In this document: piece by piece, positions 1 to 9,900 of the stretch
Layout: each line of letters begins with the position of its first letter
How positions within the stretch are numbered: position 1 is the stretch's first letter
NCBI GenBank assembly: GCA_019828565.1
Contig: JAHDYR010000062.1
Coordinates: forward strand, 620,001-684,000
Source: Carpediemonas membranifera
Taxonomy: Eukaryota > Fornicata
DNA length: 64,000 nucleotides
Direction of reading: 5' to 3'
Notes under the pieces: model-generated
Database searches by the model: none
What the model saw: only the letters and a program-made list of their open reading frames with translations
Told to the model about the DNA's origin: nothing
Translations under genes and position numbers: made by a program

Positions 1-2844
1 AAGCCCGAGTCGACCCCATCCATGACGAAAGATCCTACGGACTTCCGCTCATTGTTCAACCTCTTCATCAGGTCACCCGGAGAGTCAACCCCGACACTCC
101 CAACTATATACGATGAGAACCTCGGCTCGCTCGCCGAGCAGTTCCATGCGCTCGTGGTAGAGTACGCCGACATCTTCGGCCCGTTCGACGAGCAAGGCTC
201 CGATCTGCCACCCTTTGAGATACACCTCAAGCCCGACGTCCTCCCCTCCCAGGTTCTACGCCCGATCAGAAATAAGGCGCAGAAGGACGCCATGCGGCTC
301 TTCATTGATGACATGCTGGCCAAGAACATCATCTCGGCAACGACCGACACCCTCGACTGGCTGTCGCCCGTATTTATGGTGGACAAGCCGTCCGCTACAC
401 CCCCGTTCCGGCCCGTGTTAGATTACCGAGCCCTCAATGACGCTACGCGCCCTGAGATTTACACCATGCCCACAGCAGATGAACTGTTCGAGCAATGCAG
501 AGGTGCCGAGGTTTTTGCCTCATTCGACCTCACCGCTGGCTTTCACCAGCTCGTTATGGACCCAGACTCAGCCAAACTGACAGGCTTCGAGTTCGACGAC
601 GTCCGTTATATCTTTAACAGGCTTCCGTTCGGTGTCACCAACGGCCCCATGGCGTTCCAGAAACGCATTGACGACCTACGCCGCCAGTATAAGCTCCCAT
701 GCCTGGCGTTTGTAGACGATATACTGTGCTTCGCTGGCTCTGTCCAGCAGCTCCTCGATGTCCTCCGCGAGCTATTCCCTGTCCTCCAGCAGCACCGCAT
801 ACGCCTCTCTGGTCGGAAATCGCACATCGGACTGAAGGAGATCGTCTATCTGGGTTGCCTCGTCAGCGGCACCGGTGTCCGCATCGACCCTGCCCGCGTC
901 GAGAGCATACATAAGCTCAGCACCCCTCGCACTGCCAAGATGGCCCATCACATTGTCGGCATCTTCGGCTTTGTGAGGAGGCACATCCCAGATTTCATCC
1001 GCCTCGCCGCACCGCTCGAAGCACTGAAGAACGGTGAGACCGTCGAGCCGGAGCAGCTCGAGTGGGCTATGACCAGCCTCAAGCAAGCTGTCGCCAGACA
1101 GATCGAGCTGACGCACTTCGACCCCAACAGCCGCGTGGACCTCTATACTGACGCCTCAACCACCGGCATTGGCGCAGTGCTTATGCAGGGCGACCGCCCT
1201 CTCGCGTTCTACTCCAGGCGCTTCGACAAGCAACAACAGGTCTGGAAGATCGTCGAACAGGAGATGTTTGCGGTATACTCTGCCCTTGAGCGCTTCCGCT
1301 CACTACTGATCGGGACCGAGACGATACTGCACACCGACAACAGCTGCCTCGTACAGATGGTTAGCTCGGATACGCCCAAGGTGATACGCTGGGCTCTTGA
1401 GATCGCACGGTTCCCGGTCACCGAGACCGTCCACGTACCGGGCGACATGAACACCGCCGCTGACGGGCTGAGCCGCCTGCCGTTCGTAATGTCCGTCATC
1501 GCCACATCGGGTCTCACTGACACGCAGAAGCGCGAGCGCTTCCTCATGGTGCACCATCGACACCACGCCGGACTCGAGACCACCCTCGCCCTCCTCGAGA
1601 AGGCAGGTCTCCTCTGGGCAAGCGCCAGGACCGATGTCGACAAGATGATCAAGAGGTGTGTGACCTGCCAACGAGACCGAGCGACGCCGAACGTGGCTTA
1701 CAACCCGGGCCATCTCCCGCCTGCCCGTCCACTCGCCACCTTATACATCGACACAGTGGGACCGATCGACCGACCGGACAACGGTTATCGGTACATCATG
1801 ACGTGCATTGATAGCGCGACTCATCTGACTCACCTGATCCCACTCAAGACTTTAGATGCGCGGTCCACCATCCGAGCAATTCGCTCGCAGATCATCGCAC
1901 GATGGGCCTGCCCAGATACCATTGTTACCGACAGTGGAACACAATTCTGCAACGCGGAGTTCGACCATTTCTGCGCAACATTCGGGATCATACACCATAA
2001 CACGACGCCCGAGCGCCACGAGGGTAATGCACTCGTTGAGCGAACGAACAGAGAGGTGAATAAGCACCTCCGCATCTCACTATCCTCTTTGCCTGACTGC
2101 TCCCGCGCAGGCTGGCGTTCAGCTATGATACAGGCTGAAATCAACATTAACGCCACGCCATCCAGAGTTTTAGGCGGTGCAACGCCTCGTGAAGCTGCAC
2201 TCGCTGCTGCACTCGCCTACCACCAAGTTAAGAATGCCGAGCCTTCGACTCGCACTGCCATAACCGATGAAACCATGAAGAACGCTGCGGAAGTACTCGG
2301 TAAGCTCCAGGAGTTCCAACTCCGTCAGAAGGGGGTGAAAGACCAGTACTATCCCTCCGCTCGCTTCACCAGCCTGCCTCTGGGGAGCTGGGTGCTCGTC
2401 AAGCGCGACAAGCCCATCTCCAGACTGCAGTACACTATGAGAGGCCCTTACTACGTTCAAGGCAACGGTGAGGAGCCCGATTCCTATGTCCTCGTCAATC
2501 CTGTCACCAGGAAGACCATTATCCGTTTCGCCGACCGCTTGGCCAAGCTGCCCAACACGGGCCCGACGCTGACGATGGCCGAGGCGGCCAGAGCGTTCAC
2601 CGCTGACAGCAACTGGAAGGTTGTCGACCATGTGGTCCAGTACAGACTGGATTCTCAGACCAACGAGCCTATCGTTACGGTGAACTGGCTTGGCTTCGAG
2701 CACGATGAAGACTCAGAGCTCGCCTTCTCCGACTGTATGACACTTGATGCCCTGCTTAAGTATCGAGACCAGCATCCTCAATTCGATCGCGCCTGTAAGC
2801 GATTCGAAGCTACCACGCGCAACCATCCGCGCCCCCGCCGCTAA
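1..2844 (+). CDS. Ty3/gypsy chromovirus pol polyprotein (5' partial)
   Basis: C-terminal part of a retrotransposon polyprotein; the frame is open to the window edge, so gag and protease lie upstream. Counting from the Met at base 22, the order is reverse transcriptase (catalytic F-V-D-D near residue 230), RNase H (Y-T-D-A-S near 374), integrase HHCC zinc finger (H-H-R-H-H then C-V-T-C near 507-549), and integrase core with Asp in I-D-T-V-G, Asp637 in T-D-S-G and Glu673 in V-E-R-T, which is the D,D35E spacing. A chromodomain-like segment (W-K-V-V-D ... V-N-W-L-G-F) follows near 870-920. RT-RH-IN order plus a chromodomain defines chromoviruses (Metaviridae). The visible frame has no break. It ends 25 bases before a putative LTR. 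It was possibly active recently, but only one end is in view. Confidence 0.93.
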   Translation, partial: KPESTPSMTKDPTDFRSLFNLFIRSPGESTPTLPTIYDENLGSLAEQFHALVVEYADIFGPFDEQGSDLPPFEIHLKPDVLPSQVLRPIRNKAQKDAMRLFIDDMLAKNIISATTDTLDWLSPVFMVDKPSATPPFRPVLDYRALNDATRPEIYTMPTADELFEQCRGAEVFASFDLTAGFHQLVMDPDSAKLTGFEFDDVRYIFNRLPFGVTNGPMAFQKRIDDLRRQYKLPCLAFVDDILCFAGSVQQLLDVLRELFPVLQQHRIRLSGRKSHIGLKEIVYLGCLVSGTGVRIDPARVESIHKLSTPRTAKMAHHIVGIFGFVRRHIPDFIRLAAPLEALKNGETVEPEQLEWAMTSLKQAVARQIELTHFDPNSRVDLYTDASTTGIGAVLMQGDRPLAFYSRRFDKQQQVWKIVEQEMFAVYSALERFRSLLIGTETILHTDNSCLVQMVSSDTPKVIRWALEIARFPVTETVHVPGDMNTAADGLSRLPFVMSVIATSGLTDTQKRERFLMVHHRHHAGLETTLALLEKAGLLWASARTDVDKMIKRCVTCQRDRATPNVAYNPGHLPPARPLATLYIDTVGPIDRPDNGYRYIMTCIDSATHLTHLIPLKTLDARSTIRAIRSQIIARWACPDTIVTDSGTQFCNAEFDHFCATFGIIHHNTTPERHEGNALVERTNREVNKHLRISLSSLPDCSRAGWRSAMIQAEININATPSRVLGGATPREAALAAALAYHQVKNAEPSTRTAITDETMKNAAEVLGKLQEFQLRQKGVKDQYYPSARFTSLPLGSWVLVKRDKPISRLQYTMRGPYYVQGNGEEPDSYVLVNPVTRKTIIRFADRLAKLPNTGPTLTMAEAARAFTADSNWKVVDHVVQYRLDSQTNEPIVTVNWLGFEHDEDSELAFSDCMTLDALLKYRDQHPQFDRACKRFEATTRNHPRPRR

Positions 2845-2860
2845 TGATGTGCCGGCTCTA

Positions 2861-2868
2861 GGGGGGAA
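2861..2868 (+). promoter_or_regulatory. Polypurine tract (plus-strand primer)
   Basis: G6-A-A run 16 bases after the pol stop codon, directly followed by TGTAGCACGACA, which has the TG start of an LTR. This is the position and composition expected of a Ty3-type polypurine tract. Confidence 0.65.
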
Positions 2869-3055
2869 TGTAGCACGACATAAACTGCATCCTGTCTTTT
2901 AGTTCACACAGTGCCACAAATTTGCGGCCGGTTAGCCTGCTCGAAGCTTGTCAGCTTAATGCTGCAGACAATGGATACCGCCTGACCATCATTGAGCGGC
3001 GTGCATTGGCAATGACACCAAAAAAAGAACAAGAACACGTGTACCGAGCGCTTTA
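2869..3055 (+). repeat. Probable 3' LTR of the first Ty3 element (right end unresolved)
   Basis: Begins TGTAGCACG right after the polypurine tract. The 5' LTR lies outside the window, so the right boundary cannot be set from a repeat; the limit given is simply the stop codon of the next gene. Two other Ty3-like elements in this window have LTRs of only 64 and 122 bp, so a very short LTR here is plausible. No gene is seen in this interval. Confidence 0.45.
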
Positions 3056-3059
3056 CCGG

Positions 3060-5261
3060 TCACCGAGACCCATCCTTTTCCCTGACAAAGTCATCAGCGG
3101 CCAACCGATCAACTGCCGTCATCTCTATGGTGATCTTGCTGCTTGCTGGGGCCATGCGGTCAGTCTCTTTCTGAACCTCCTCATCAACCCCCGCAGTGTA
3201 CAGGTCAGGCTGAGTCTGGTCAGCCTCGTCGCCCCACTCGAGGGTCTGGACGTCTCTCTTGGTCTGAACAGCGTCTCTGATGGTCGCCTCGGTGCCGTAG
3301 TCGCCCTCATACTCGAACCAGTCGTCCCAGAAGCCCGTGGGATCTTCTGAGGGGTTGACGTGCTTTGAAACAGCCAACAGCACAGTCCTGCCGCCATTGG
3401 AATCTCCTCTGGCGGCGAGAAGGTGCGCCAGTGCCAGGGCAAGTCGGGGCAGATCCTTCCTTGGCGTGTTAGACCTGTTGACGGCGGCCAAGAGCACCTC
3501 GCAGGACTGGACCGCGTCCGTCCACAGCAACATAGCACCGGCCAGCAGGGCAACGTCGGCGATCAGGGGAGCTGGCGTCTTGCGTCCAATAGCGGCCATG
3601 GCCTCTCCAGCCCGCCGTCTAAGCCCATGCCGCTTCTCGAACTCCGCTGCCATAAAGTGCACGATAGGAGCGTGTTTGGGTGGTGCTGTGGACGCCGCTT
3701 GGTCCAGCACCATCCGGACCCGCTCGTGGTCGAAAGACGGGCACCGCGACAGGGCTTGCACATAAGCTTTGATCACATCATTCTTGGCGGGGTACTGCAC
3801 CGCGGCCACAGCCCTGCTCCAGATCTTGAAAACACGGCCCCAGTCGGCCTGCTCCTCCTCAAAGCGGGCGTACGAGAAGAAGGTCAGGGGTGCTGGCTCC
3901 GCTTCCATGGCAGCCTCGAACGCCGCTCTGACGTCACTGGCAGCCCGCCTATCGTCTATGAAGAGGGTGTACGTCAAGTCGCAGTGCAGCGCGTGCAGCC
4001 TGCCGTCGGCGACCAGGCGGGGAGCAAGGTCCAGCAAGGCCCTCTCTGGATCCACCCCAGACAGGAGCTGAAGCTCAGCACGGGCAGCGACGAGGGCGAC
4101 GTAGTCCTCGGTCTGAAGTCCCCCGCGGTCAAGGCCAAACTGCATCAGCTCAAGCGACTCCTCGCGAGTCATGATTCGTGTTGCTTCCTTGAATAGCTGA
4201 ACAACGCCTGCGGTATTAGGGTCAACAACCTCTATGGCGTCCTTGATGCACTGGGCTGGATCGGGCGAGACCTGGACCTTCCCGACCCAGAGGGCGACGC
4301 TGTTGGGGTTTTGGTTCAGTCGAACGGCGTACAACATGGCGGGCGCCTGCTCAATGACCTGCTGCAGTACTCTGAGACCATATTCGTCGATAATCGATGG
4401 GTCATGGGCTTCTGCCTCGGTTTGGAGTCGTGTAAGCTCCATATCTCCGAAATAGTCGAATATCGTGGCAAAATCTGAGACTGTCGACACGGTTTTGAAT
4501 GCATCGAGACACACCTCGCGCGCCCGGGCGAAGCTTCCCGAATTCTTGTGATACTGGGCCAGGGACACAACAATTGGCCCCGCCCCGGTCGGGAACCGAC
4601 GGATCACATCAGCAGCAAACCCATCGACGTCCAAATCTCCTGCAGCATCCGGGTGAGCGGCTACTGTCTCCATGATCTCCGTGATAAAGTCAAATCGAGT
4701 CCGGCCAGACTCCGGTCGGAATTCAGGGTCCTCCAGGGCTGTATGGATGGCAGAAACAGCCTCTGGCCAGTGCTCTGCCCTCAATAGATACTGAATGAGG
4801 TGTTCGCGGTGTCCTGGGTCGAATAGGAGGTGTCTGTTGAGGACAGAGAGGGCCGTGCGGCCGGGCACGAATGACTGTGTGGCAAAGGCGATATACAACG
4901 GCCAGATACGGTAGTGAAGCGTCAGCGGGAGCTGCTTCAGAGCTTTGTCGAAGGTCTTTCGGGTCTTAGAGACCCTCATTTGCGATGTGAGGTATTCGAG
5001 GTAATCCTCCCAAAGCCTCGGCATCGTCTTCAGCGGAATCAAGGCTCGTTCATATACTACACACATTTCAATAACCGCTCGTTCCCGTTGCTCTGGCTCT
5101 ACAGAGTCTGTATATGCCCTTCTCTCATGAATATATGCGTACCACATCTTGTAGGAACGTGGAATGTGCAAAACAGCCTCTTCGTAGATAGAAAACCGAT
5201 CACTCGATAGTGCATCACGTGCAAGGCTCAATTCGCTCGTCCAATGCTCGAGTGTGTCCAT
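3060..5261 (-). CDS. SYF1: SYF1/XAB2-like HAT-repeat splicing factor
   Basis: About 733 residues made of half-a-TPR (HAT) repeats. The N-terminal part follows the SYF1/XAB2 pattern closely: a 'Y-E-x-A ... P-x-S-Y-K-x-W-Y-x-Y' repeat, then 'M-P-R-L-W-x-D-Y-x-x-x-L', 'T-R-x-T-F-D-x-A-L' and 'R-I-W-P-L-Y'. The C-terminal 'F-W-x-x-W-x-x-x-E ... G-x-E-x-T-I' repeat also matches. SYF1 is a scaffold of the NineTeen complex in the activated spliceosome, and XAB2 also acts in transcription-coupled repair. It is shorter than human XAB2 (about 855 aa), mostly at the ends. The first ATG is at 5261. It stands 75 bases downstream of the G3BP-like gene on the same strand. No intron is evident. Confidence 0.85.
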   Translation of the reverse strand: MDTLEHWTSELSLARDALSSDRFSIYEEAVLHIPRSYKMWYAYIHERRAYTDSVEPEQRERAVIEMCVVYERALIPLKTMPRLWEDYLEYLTSQMRVSKTRKTFDKALKQLPLTLHYRIWPLYIAFATQSFVPGRTALSVLNRHLLFDPGHREHLIQYLLRAEHWPEAVSAIHTALEDPEFRPESGRTRFDFITEIMETVAAHPDAAGDLDVDGFAADVIRRFPTGAGPIVVSLAQYHKNSGSFARAREVCLDAFKTVSTVSDFATIFDYFGDMELTRLQTEAEAHDPSIIDEYGLRVLQQVIEQAPAMLYAVRLNQNPNSVALWVGKVQVSPDPAQCIKDAIEVVDPNTAGVVQLFKEATRIMTREESLELMQFGLDRGGLQTEDYVALVAARAELQLLSGVDPERALLDLAPRLVADGRLHALHCDLTYTLFIDDRRAASDVRAAFEAAMEAEPAPLTFFSYARFEEEQADWGRVFKIWSRAVAAVQYPAKNDVIKAYVQALSRCPSFDHERVRMVLDQAASTAPPKHAPIVHFMAAEFEKRHGLRRRAGEAMAAIGRKTPAPLIADVALLAGAMLLWTDAVQSCEVLLAAVNRSNTPRKDLPRLALALAHLLAARGDSNGGRTVLLAVSKHVNPSEDPTGFWDDWFEYEGDYGTEATIRDAVQTKRDVQTLEWGDEADQTQPDLYTAGVDEEVQKETDRMAPASSKITIEMTAVDRLAADDFVREKDGSR

Positions 5262-5336
5262 CAATTCTTCCCATGCTCACCATACATGAAATGTAAAGGC
5301 CTCAAACAGTCGTCTCTCTACAACAACGCTATTTAC

Positions 5337-6227
5337 TCAACGGCGGCGGGTCTCACGCTGGCGAGGCTCAACAATAACAACCTTCTTCGTCCCCTCGATG
5401 CGGTGCTCACCGCACATGTGGTGGGCCTCCTCAACGGTGGCGAAACTAGCGAAGGCTGTGTTGCCATTGACCTTGGTCAGCTCAAATGCCTCATGTGTGT
5501 TGTTGATCTTCTTGAATTCGGTCTCGAGGTCAACAACCTCTCCGGGGCCGGCAAGGCGGACAAATACCTGCCGGGCAAATGTCTCGTCGTCAATGGCGCC
5601 ACGGAAAACTGAACGAGGTTTTCCACGGACACCAGCAACCTTGCGCTCAGGCTTTCTTTCAGTGGGCTTGGGAGTATCCTCTTTCTTCTCGCGCTTAGGC
5701 TCTCTCTTCTGCTCCTTCCTCTCAGCCTTAGGCTCCGCCTTCACGGCTTCAGCAGCAGTGACGGGCTCCTTAACCTCAGCGGGCTCAGCAACGGGCTGTG
5801 AGGCGGGAGGGGCGATGGGGTGAACCATGAGGCGGCGCACGTGGTGCTTGATCCAGTAAACCTGGCCATCATTATGGAGAACAAAGAACTCACTGAAAGG
5901 AATGGGAGGAGCAACCTCATCGGCAGGGACAGTGTAGTGGCCAGTGATCATGAGGGTGACGATGGAATTGTCGGGGGCATTAGAATATGCGTCAATGGTC
6001 ATAAGAACAGCCGCGCAGGATGAAGGGAAGCGGTAATCACGAGCATTACACACTTCAGACTGGTCACAGCCCTGAACAACGATTGCGGGCTCGGCGGAAA
6101 GCTCGCCAACAATAATGGTTGATTGAGGGCGGTAGAAGCGGAAGCAATCATCTCTCCGTTCATTCACATACGCATAGTACCAGTACGAGAATGCACGTCC
6201 AATATCATACGGGCTAACTGAAGCCAT
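5337..6227 (-). CDS. G3BP-like NTF2-domain plus RRM protein
   Basis: 296 residues. Residues about 1-125 form an NTF2-like fold with the G3BP N-terminal pattern (G-x-x-F-x-x-x-Y-Y near 9-18, F-Y-R-P-Q-S-T, and a late F-F-V-L-H-N-D-G-x-x-Y segment). A lysine/glutamate-rich low-complexity linker spans about 130-205, and a C-terminal RRM spans about 210-290 with RNP-like V-F-V-R-L-A and A-F-A-S-F. NTF2 + acidic/basic linker + RRM is the G3BP/Rasputin plan: RNA-binding stress-granule scaffold and translation regulator. The RGG tail is reduced to a short arginine-rich end. It is shorter than animal G3BP (about 466 aa). The start ATG at 6227 follows a 149-base gap to a divergent ORF start. Confidence 0.8.
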   Translation of the reverse strand: MASVSPYDIGRAFSYWYYAYVNERRDDCFRFYRPQSTIIVGELSAEPAIVVQGCDQSEVCNARDYRFPSSCAAVLMTIDAYSNAPDNSIVTLMITGHYTVPADEVAPPIPFSEFFVLHNDGQVYWIKHHVRRLMVHPIAPPASQPVAEPAEVKEPVTAAEAVKAEPKAERKEQKREPKREKKEDTPKPTERKPERKVAGVRGKPRSVFRGAIDDETFARQVFVRLAGPGEVVDLETEFKKINNTHEAFELTKVNGNTAFASFATVEEAHHMCGEHRIEGTKKVVIVEPRQRETRRR

Positions 6228-6376
6228 TGTACGTCAATTCGTTGCGTCCTCTGCTGCACTTTTTTCTGCAAAATGATGTTGAAAAAAATGTGGGAACGAA
6301 TCACGGTCGAAGATTGAGCGAGCAATGATTTCCGACGCGGGATAGCTTCAGTAGACCTACTTCCTGACACGCAAAA

Positions 6377-6898
6377 ATGAAAATGGATCACATATCAGAA
6401 TGGGTGGAGATGCTCACACTCACCCCCAATAACTGGCTGGCAGTGGCGGCAGTGAGTGGAACACTCTTCATCTTCGACCTCAAGACTGGAACTCCGACGC
6501 TGCTCCACCGCACAGGCCGGCCAATCCGCTCGCCAGCAACTCGTTTGAAGGCTTTTCCGGACTCTCTCGACCCCACCGCTTTGACGACATCTCGCTGTCG
6601 TTCCTAGTTCGTTCCCAGAAGAAGGGTCTGATGTTGGCCCTCGCTCCTGTTCGAGTCCGGTGATGACTGAGACACGCCATCATGACTCTCAGACTCGGGC
6701 CGAAGAGGTCCTCAACGTTACTGAGCGAGGTGCTCCACGCTTTTGAAAGATCACACTGACATTCTCAAGTCTTTCTGCTGGCTGAGACGTCGTTGAACAT
6801 TTGCGCATATGGAATTCTATCCGCATTTCTCATGAATTCCATTTACCCAAGCATGGACTTTGAGCCCTCTCCTGTCGCCAAATCCGGATTTACGTGAT
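6377..6898 (+). pseudogene. Broken WD40-like ORF, divergent from the G3BP-like gene
   Basis: An ATG ORF starts at 6377 and encodes a WD-repeat-like strand (L-A-V-A-A-V-S-G-T-L-F-I-F-D-L-K-T-G). It reads as a protein for about 47 codons and then loses sense. A protein-like continuation (F-E-G-F-S-G-L ... D-D-I-S-L-S-F-L-V) appears in the next frame from about 6525 to 6662, and another (F-L-L-A-E-T-S-L-N-I ... M-D-F-E-P-S-P) in a further frame from about 6768 to 6898. This looks like one coding sequence broken by indels, or containing very short introns not identified here. It fills the gap between the G3BP-like gene and BRR2. Identity beyond 'WD40-like' is not recognised. Confidence 0.35.
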
Positions 6899-6907
6899 AC
6901 ATACCCA

Positions 6908-9900
6908 TCAGTCCGCATGCACGTATATACTGTTCTCCTCGAAGTACGCGTCGCTTATCAGGTCCACAAACTCGTTTCTGGCGTCCTCCGTCACATGGTC
7001 GCTGTATCTCGGGATGACTGCGCGACCGTCGACAAAACTACTCATATCAAGAACACAACCGCCGACCAGACGCTCTGTGCCCTCCTCAGGCTCGCACAGG
7101 CCCTCGAACTCATCGCTCGGAACGGGGTCGGCTCTGTATCTGATTACGATGACGCGCTGGGACCGCTGAATCTCACCCGGCATGACAATAGTGTCGCTGT
7201 GACCGTCATTAGCCACAGCAACGCTGACCTCGCAGTCAGGGTCACCCTGGGGTTGAGTGAATTTGATGTAATCAACTTCCTCCTCCTCCCCATCGCCAAC
7301 GTCGAGCTGCGTCTCGGCCGACCCCTGGGTGAGTTGCTGCAGGAATCGCGAGACCGTTGTTGCCGGGTTGTACATGATCTTACCGATGGCCTCGAGCTGC
7401 TCGGAGGACGCCGACGGGCCTGGGCGGGGTACTGAGGCGAAGATCAGGGCAAGCAGGGCGTGGGCGGCGCGGTAGGCGAGGGGAATCGCCGTTGTCGCTG
7501 CAGCATGCAGGGCGGGGGAGAGGGGGGCGAGGCCTCCGTTCGCCACGGCAGCAAGGAGGTAGAACAGGCCGGGCTGAGTACCGCTGTCCTCCGCCGCAGC
7601 CCAACCCGCGCCCACAGCTCGGGCCACAAGGTCCGTCTGGTCGAGCGGGACTGACAGGGCAAGGCCGCCGTCCTCGAGGGCACTCGCAATGACGGCGCAG
7701 ATGGTGGCGGCACCGATTTGGACACCGCCGCCCATAGCATCTGAGACAAAGTGGTAGAGCCGGATGACAACCCGGAGTGGAAGGTCCCATTTCGTCGCGA
7801 GAGACCCGACTGGAGACAGACCTAAAACTGCACGTTCATTGACCGAGTCAAGATGAAGCATGCAGGGCACGGTGTCGAGCCCGAGGTGGCCGTATTTCGG
7901 CGTCTTGAGGGACCGCATCGTGTTGACGAGGGCGGCGGTGAGGATACCGCGGACTGCGTTGGAGTTGTCTCTGTTGGTGCGAGTCACCCCAATATGGTAG
8001 AATGTTGGGTTCTCTTGGAGTCTGTCGCGGAGGTAGGAGCGGGCGACAACGTGCTCGACGAAGCTGGCGGTGATGCGGTCGAGAGCCTTGTCTTCGTCGC
8101 GCTGGGCATCTTGGCCTGATGATTGGATAGATTCGATCAGATCTCTGGATATGGAAGCGCTTAGGACACCAAAGTATACCCAGCGTGGGATTAGATCTTG
8201 CATATCTGGGATATTCGGATCGAATCTCGACTCAGTCAAAGACTTCCGTTCCCGCACGAATGCGTCATGATACGCATGCCTCGCCGTAACAGTGACAACG
8301 AGCGCCTGCCCAGCCCCGCACACAAGTCTGCTCAGCACGTCAGGCCCGACTGGGGGCTCGGCGTCCTCGATGTCGACGACCACAGTCATGGCCGGGTCTA
8401 CCGCAGTGGGGTGGGCGGTGATTGGGATGAACTCGGCCATGTCCAGGAGGTCGGGCCTCATTGCCGAGAGATTACGGCGGATGAGCCGCTCGACTCTGGG
8501 AGAAGTCACGCAGATTACGACTCCGCCTGACTCCGGGGTCGACTTGGCGATGAGTCTGCATGCGAGTGCGGCCCTTGTGCCGAGGTATGGGGCGCTAACC
8601 GGGGTCACTCTGACCTCCCCGACGTTTGCCTTCTCAGGCTGGGTGTGGAACGGGATGATGGTGTCAGATCCCCACTCCTTCATCACCCAAGTTGCCAGGT
8701 ACGGCGTCGTGGCGTTCGCCATGGCCGTAGCGACTATCCTGGGTCCGTTGTCCGTGTCGTGGTTAGCTACATATGCCTTGAGCCTGATGATGAGGTCCTC
8801 GTACGCTGCTGAGAGCTGGTCGAGGTCTGCGAGCAGGAACAGTGCGGAGTGGGTCAGATCGAGTTGGGGGTACCCGGTCCTGAATTTGATAGGGTCGACC
8901 GTGGCATGGCCCACGGCCTGGGGGGTGCCCACGGCGATGACGGGGAGCGGCGAGATCCGAGTGAGGTGGACGTCAAGTTCTGGATCACCGGAAAGAGTCA
9001 CGACTGTGAACTTGCCGGAACAGACGATAGAGAGTGCTGCTGCGTGAACGCGGGCACTTGTCAAGTTCCCGGCGGTCACGATTGCCCTAACATGACCAGG
9101 CATAGCCGAGATTGCGTCGTCGACATCAACAGAGCGCATAAGGCCGCAGACCGCGAGACACGCCGCTTGGACCGCCCCGCGGGGCCTACATGCGATAAAC
9201 ACACTACTCTCCGGCGCCTTCAAGTCAGCCAGAGTCGATGTTACAACAGGCGAGTCGGCCTTGCCCACCAATAGCGCAGGTACAGCAGCAGTGACCTCGG
9301 GTTCGAGCGGGGAGTAGAGAGCAGAGTTTTCTCGGATGTCAACGCCTGGTGGGACGAGGGCTTGCAGGACGGACCTGTACTGTGGCTTGGGGGCGACAGC
9401 GAGGGGGGTGGCGGCCGAGTCGATGCGGGGGGCAACGGCGTCGCGGCATGACAAAATGGTCGAAGTGTCACAATAGGGCCAGCGTTCGGGCAGGATACAA
9501 ACTGACACAGACCTCTCTGGATTGTGACGGACGGTGACAGACAGTTCAGCCTCCTCCTGGCCGGATGGAATCACAACAGAGGTGGAGCCGAGGATCGTGC
9601 GGCCGTCAGCAGTGTTGATGAGGACGGTAAAGACGATACCGTTGCCATGAATGGCAGAATCCCACTCAAAGATCTCGGGGAGGCAGATATAACCGGATAT
9701 GCGAATAATCGAATCGGAAATTGTATACACCACTGAATCAACAATAGTGGGCACAGGCAGCCGTCTTAGGGCCACCCCGATATCCGGACTCACCCCGCGT
9801 GCTGTCAGTTGGTCAACGTGGGCCCTAAACCCGTCCTCTCCGGCCACCGCAGCGGTCGCCCAGTCGTGGTGCGGGGGCAGGTTTGCTAAGGAGCTCCGTT

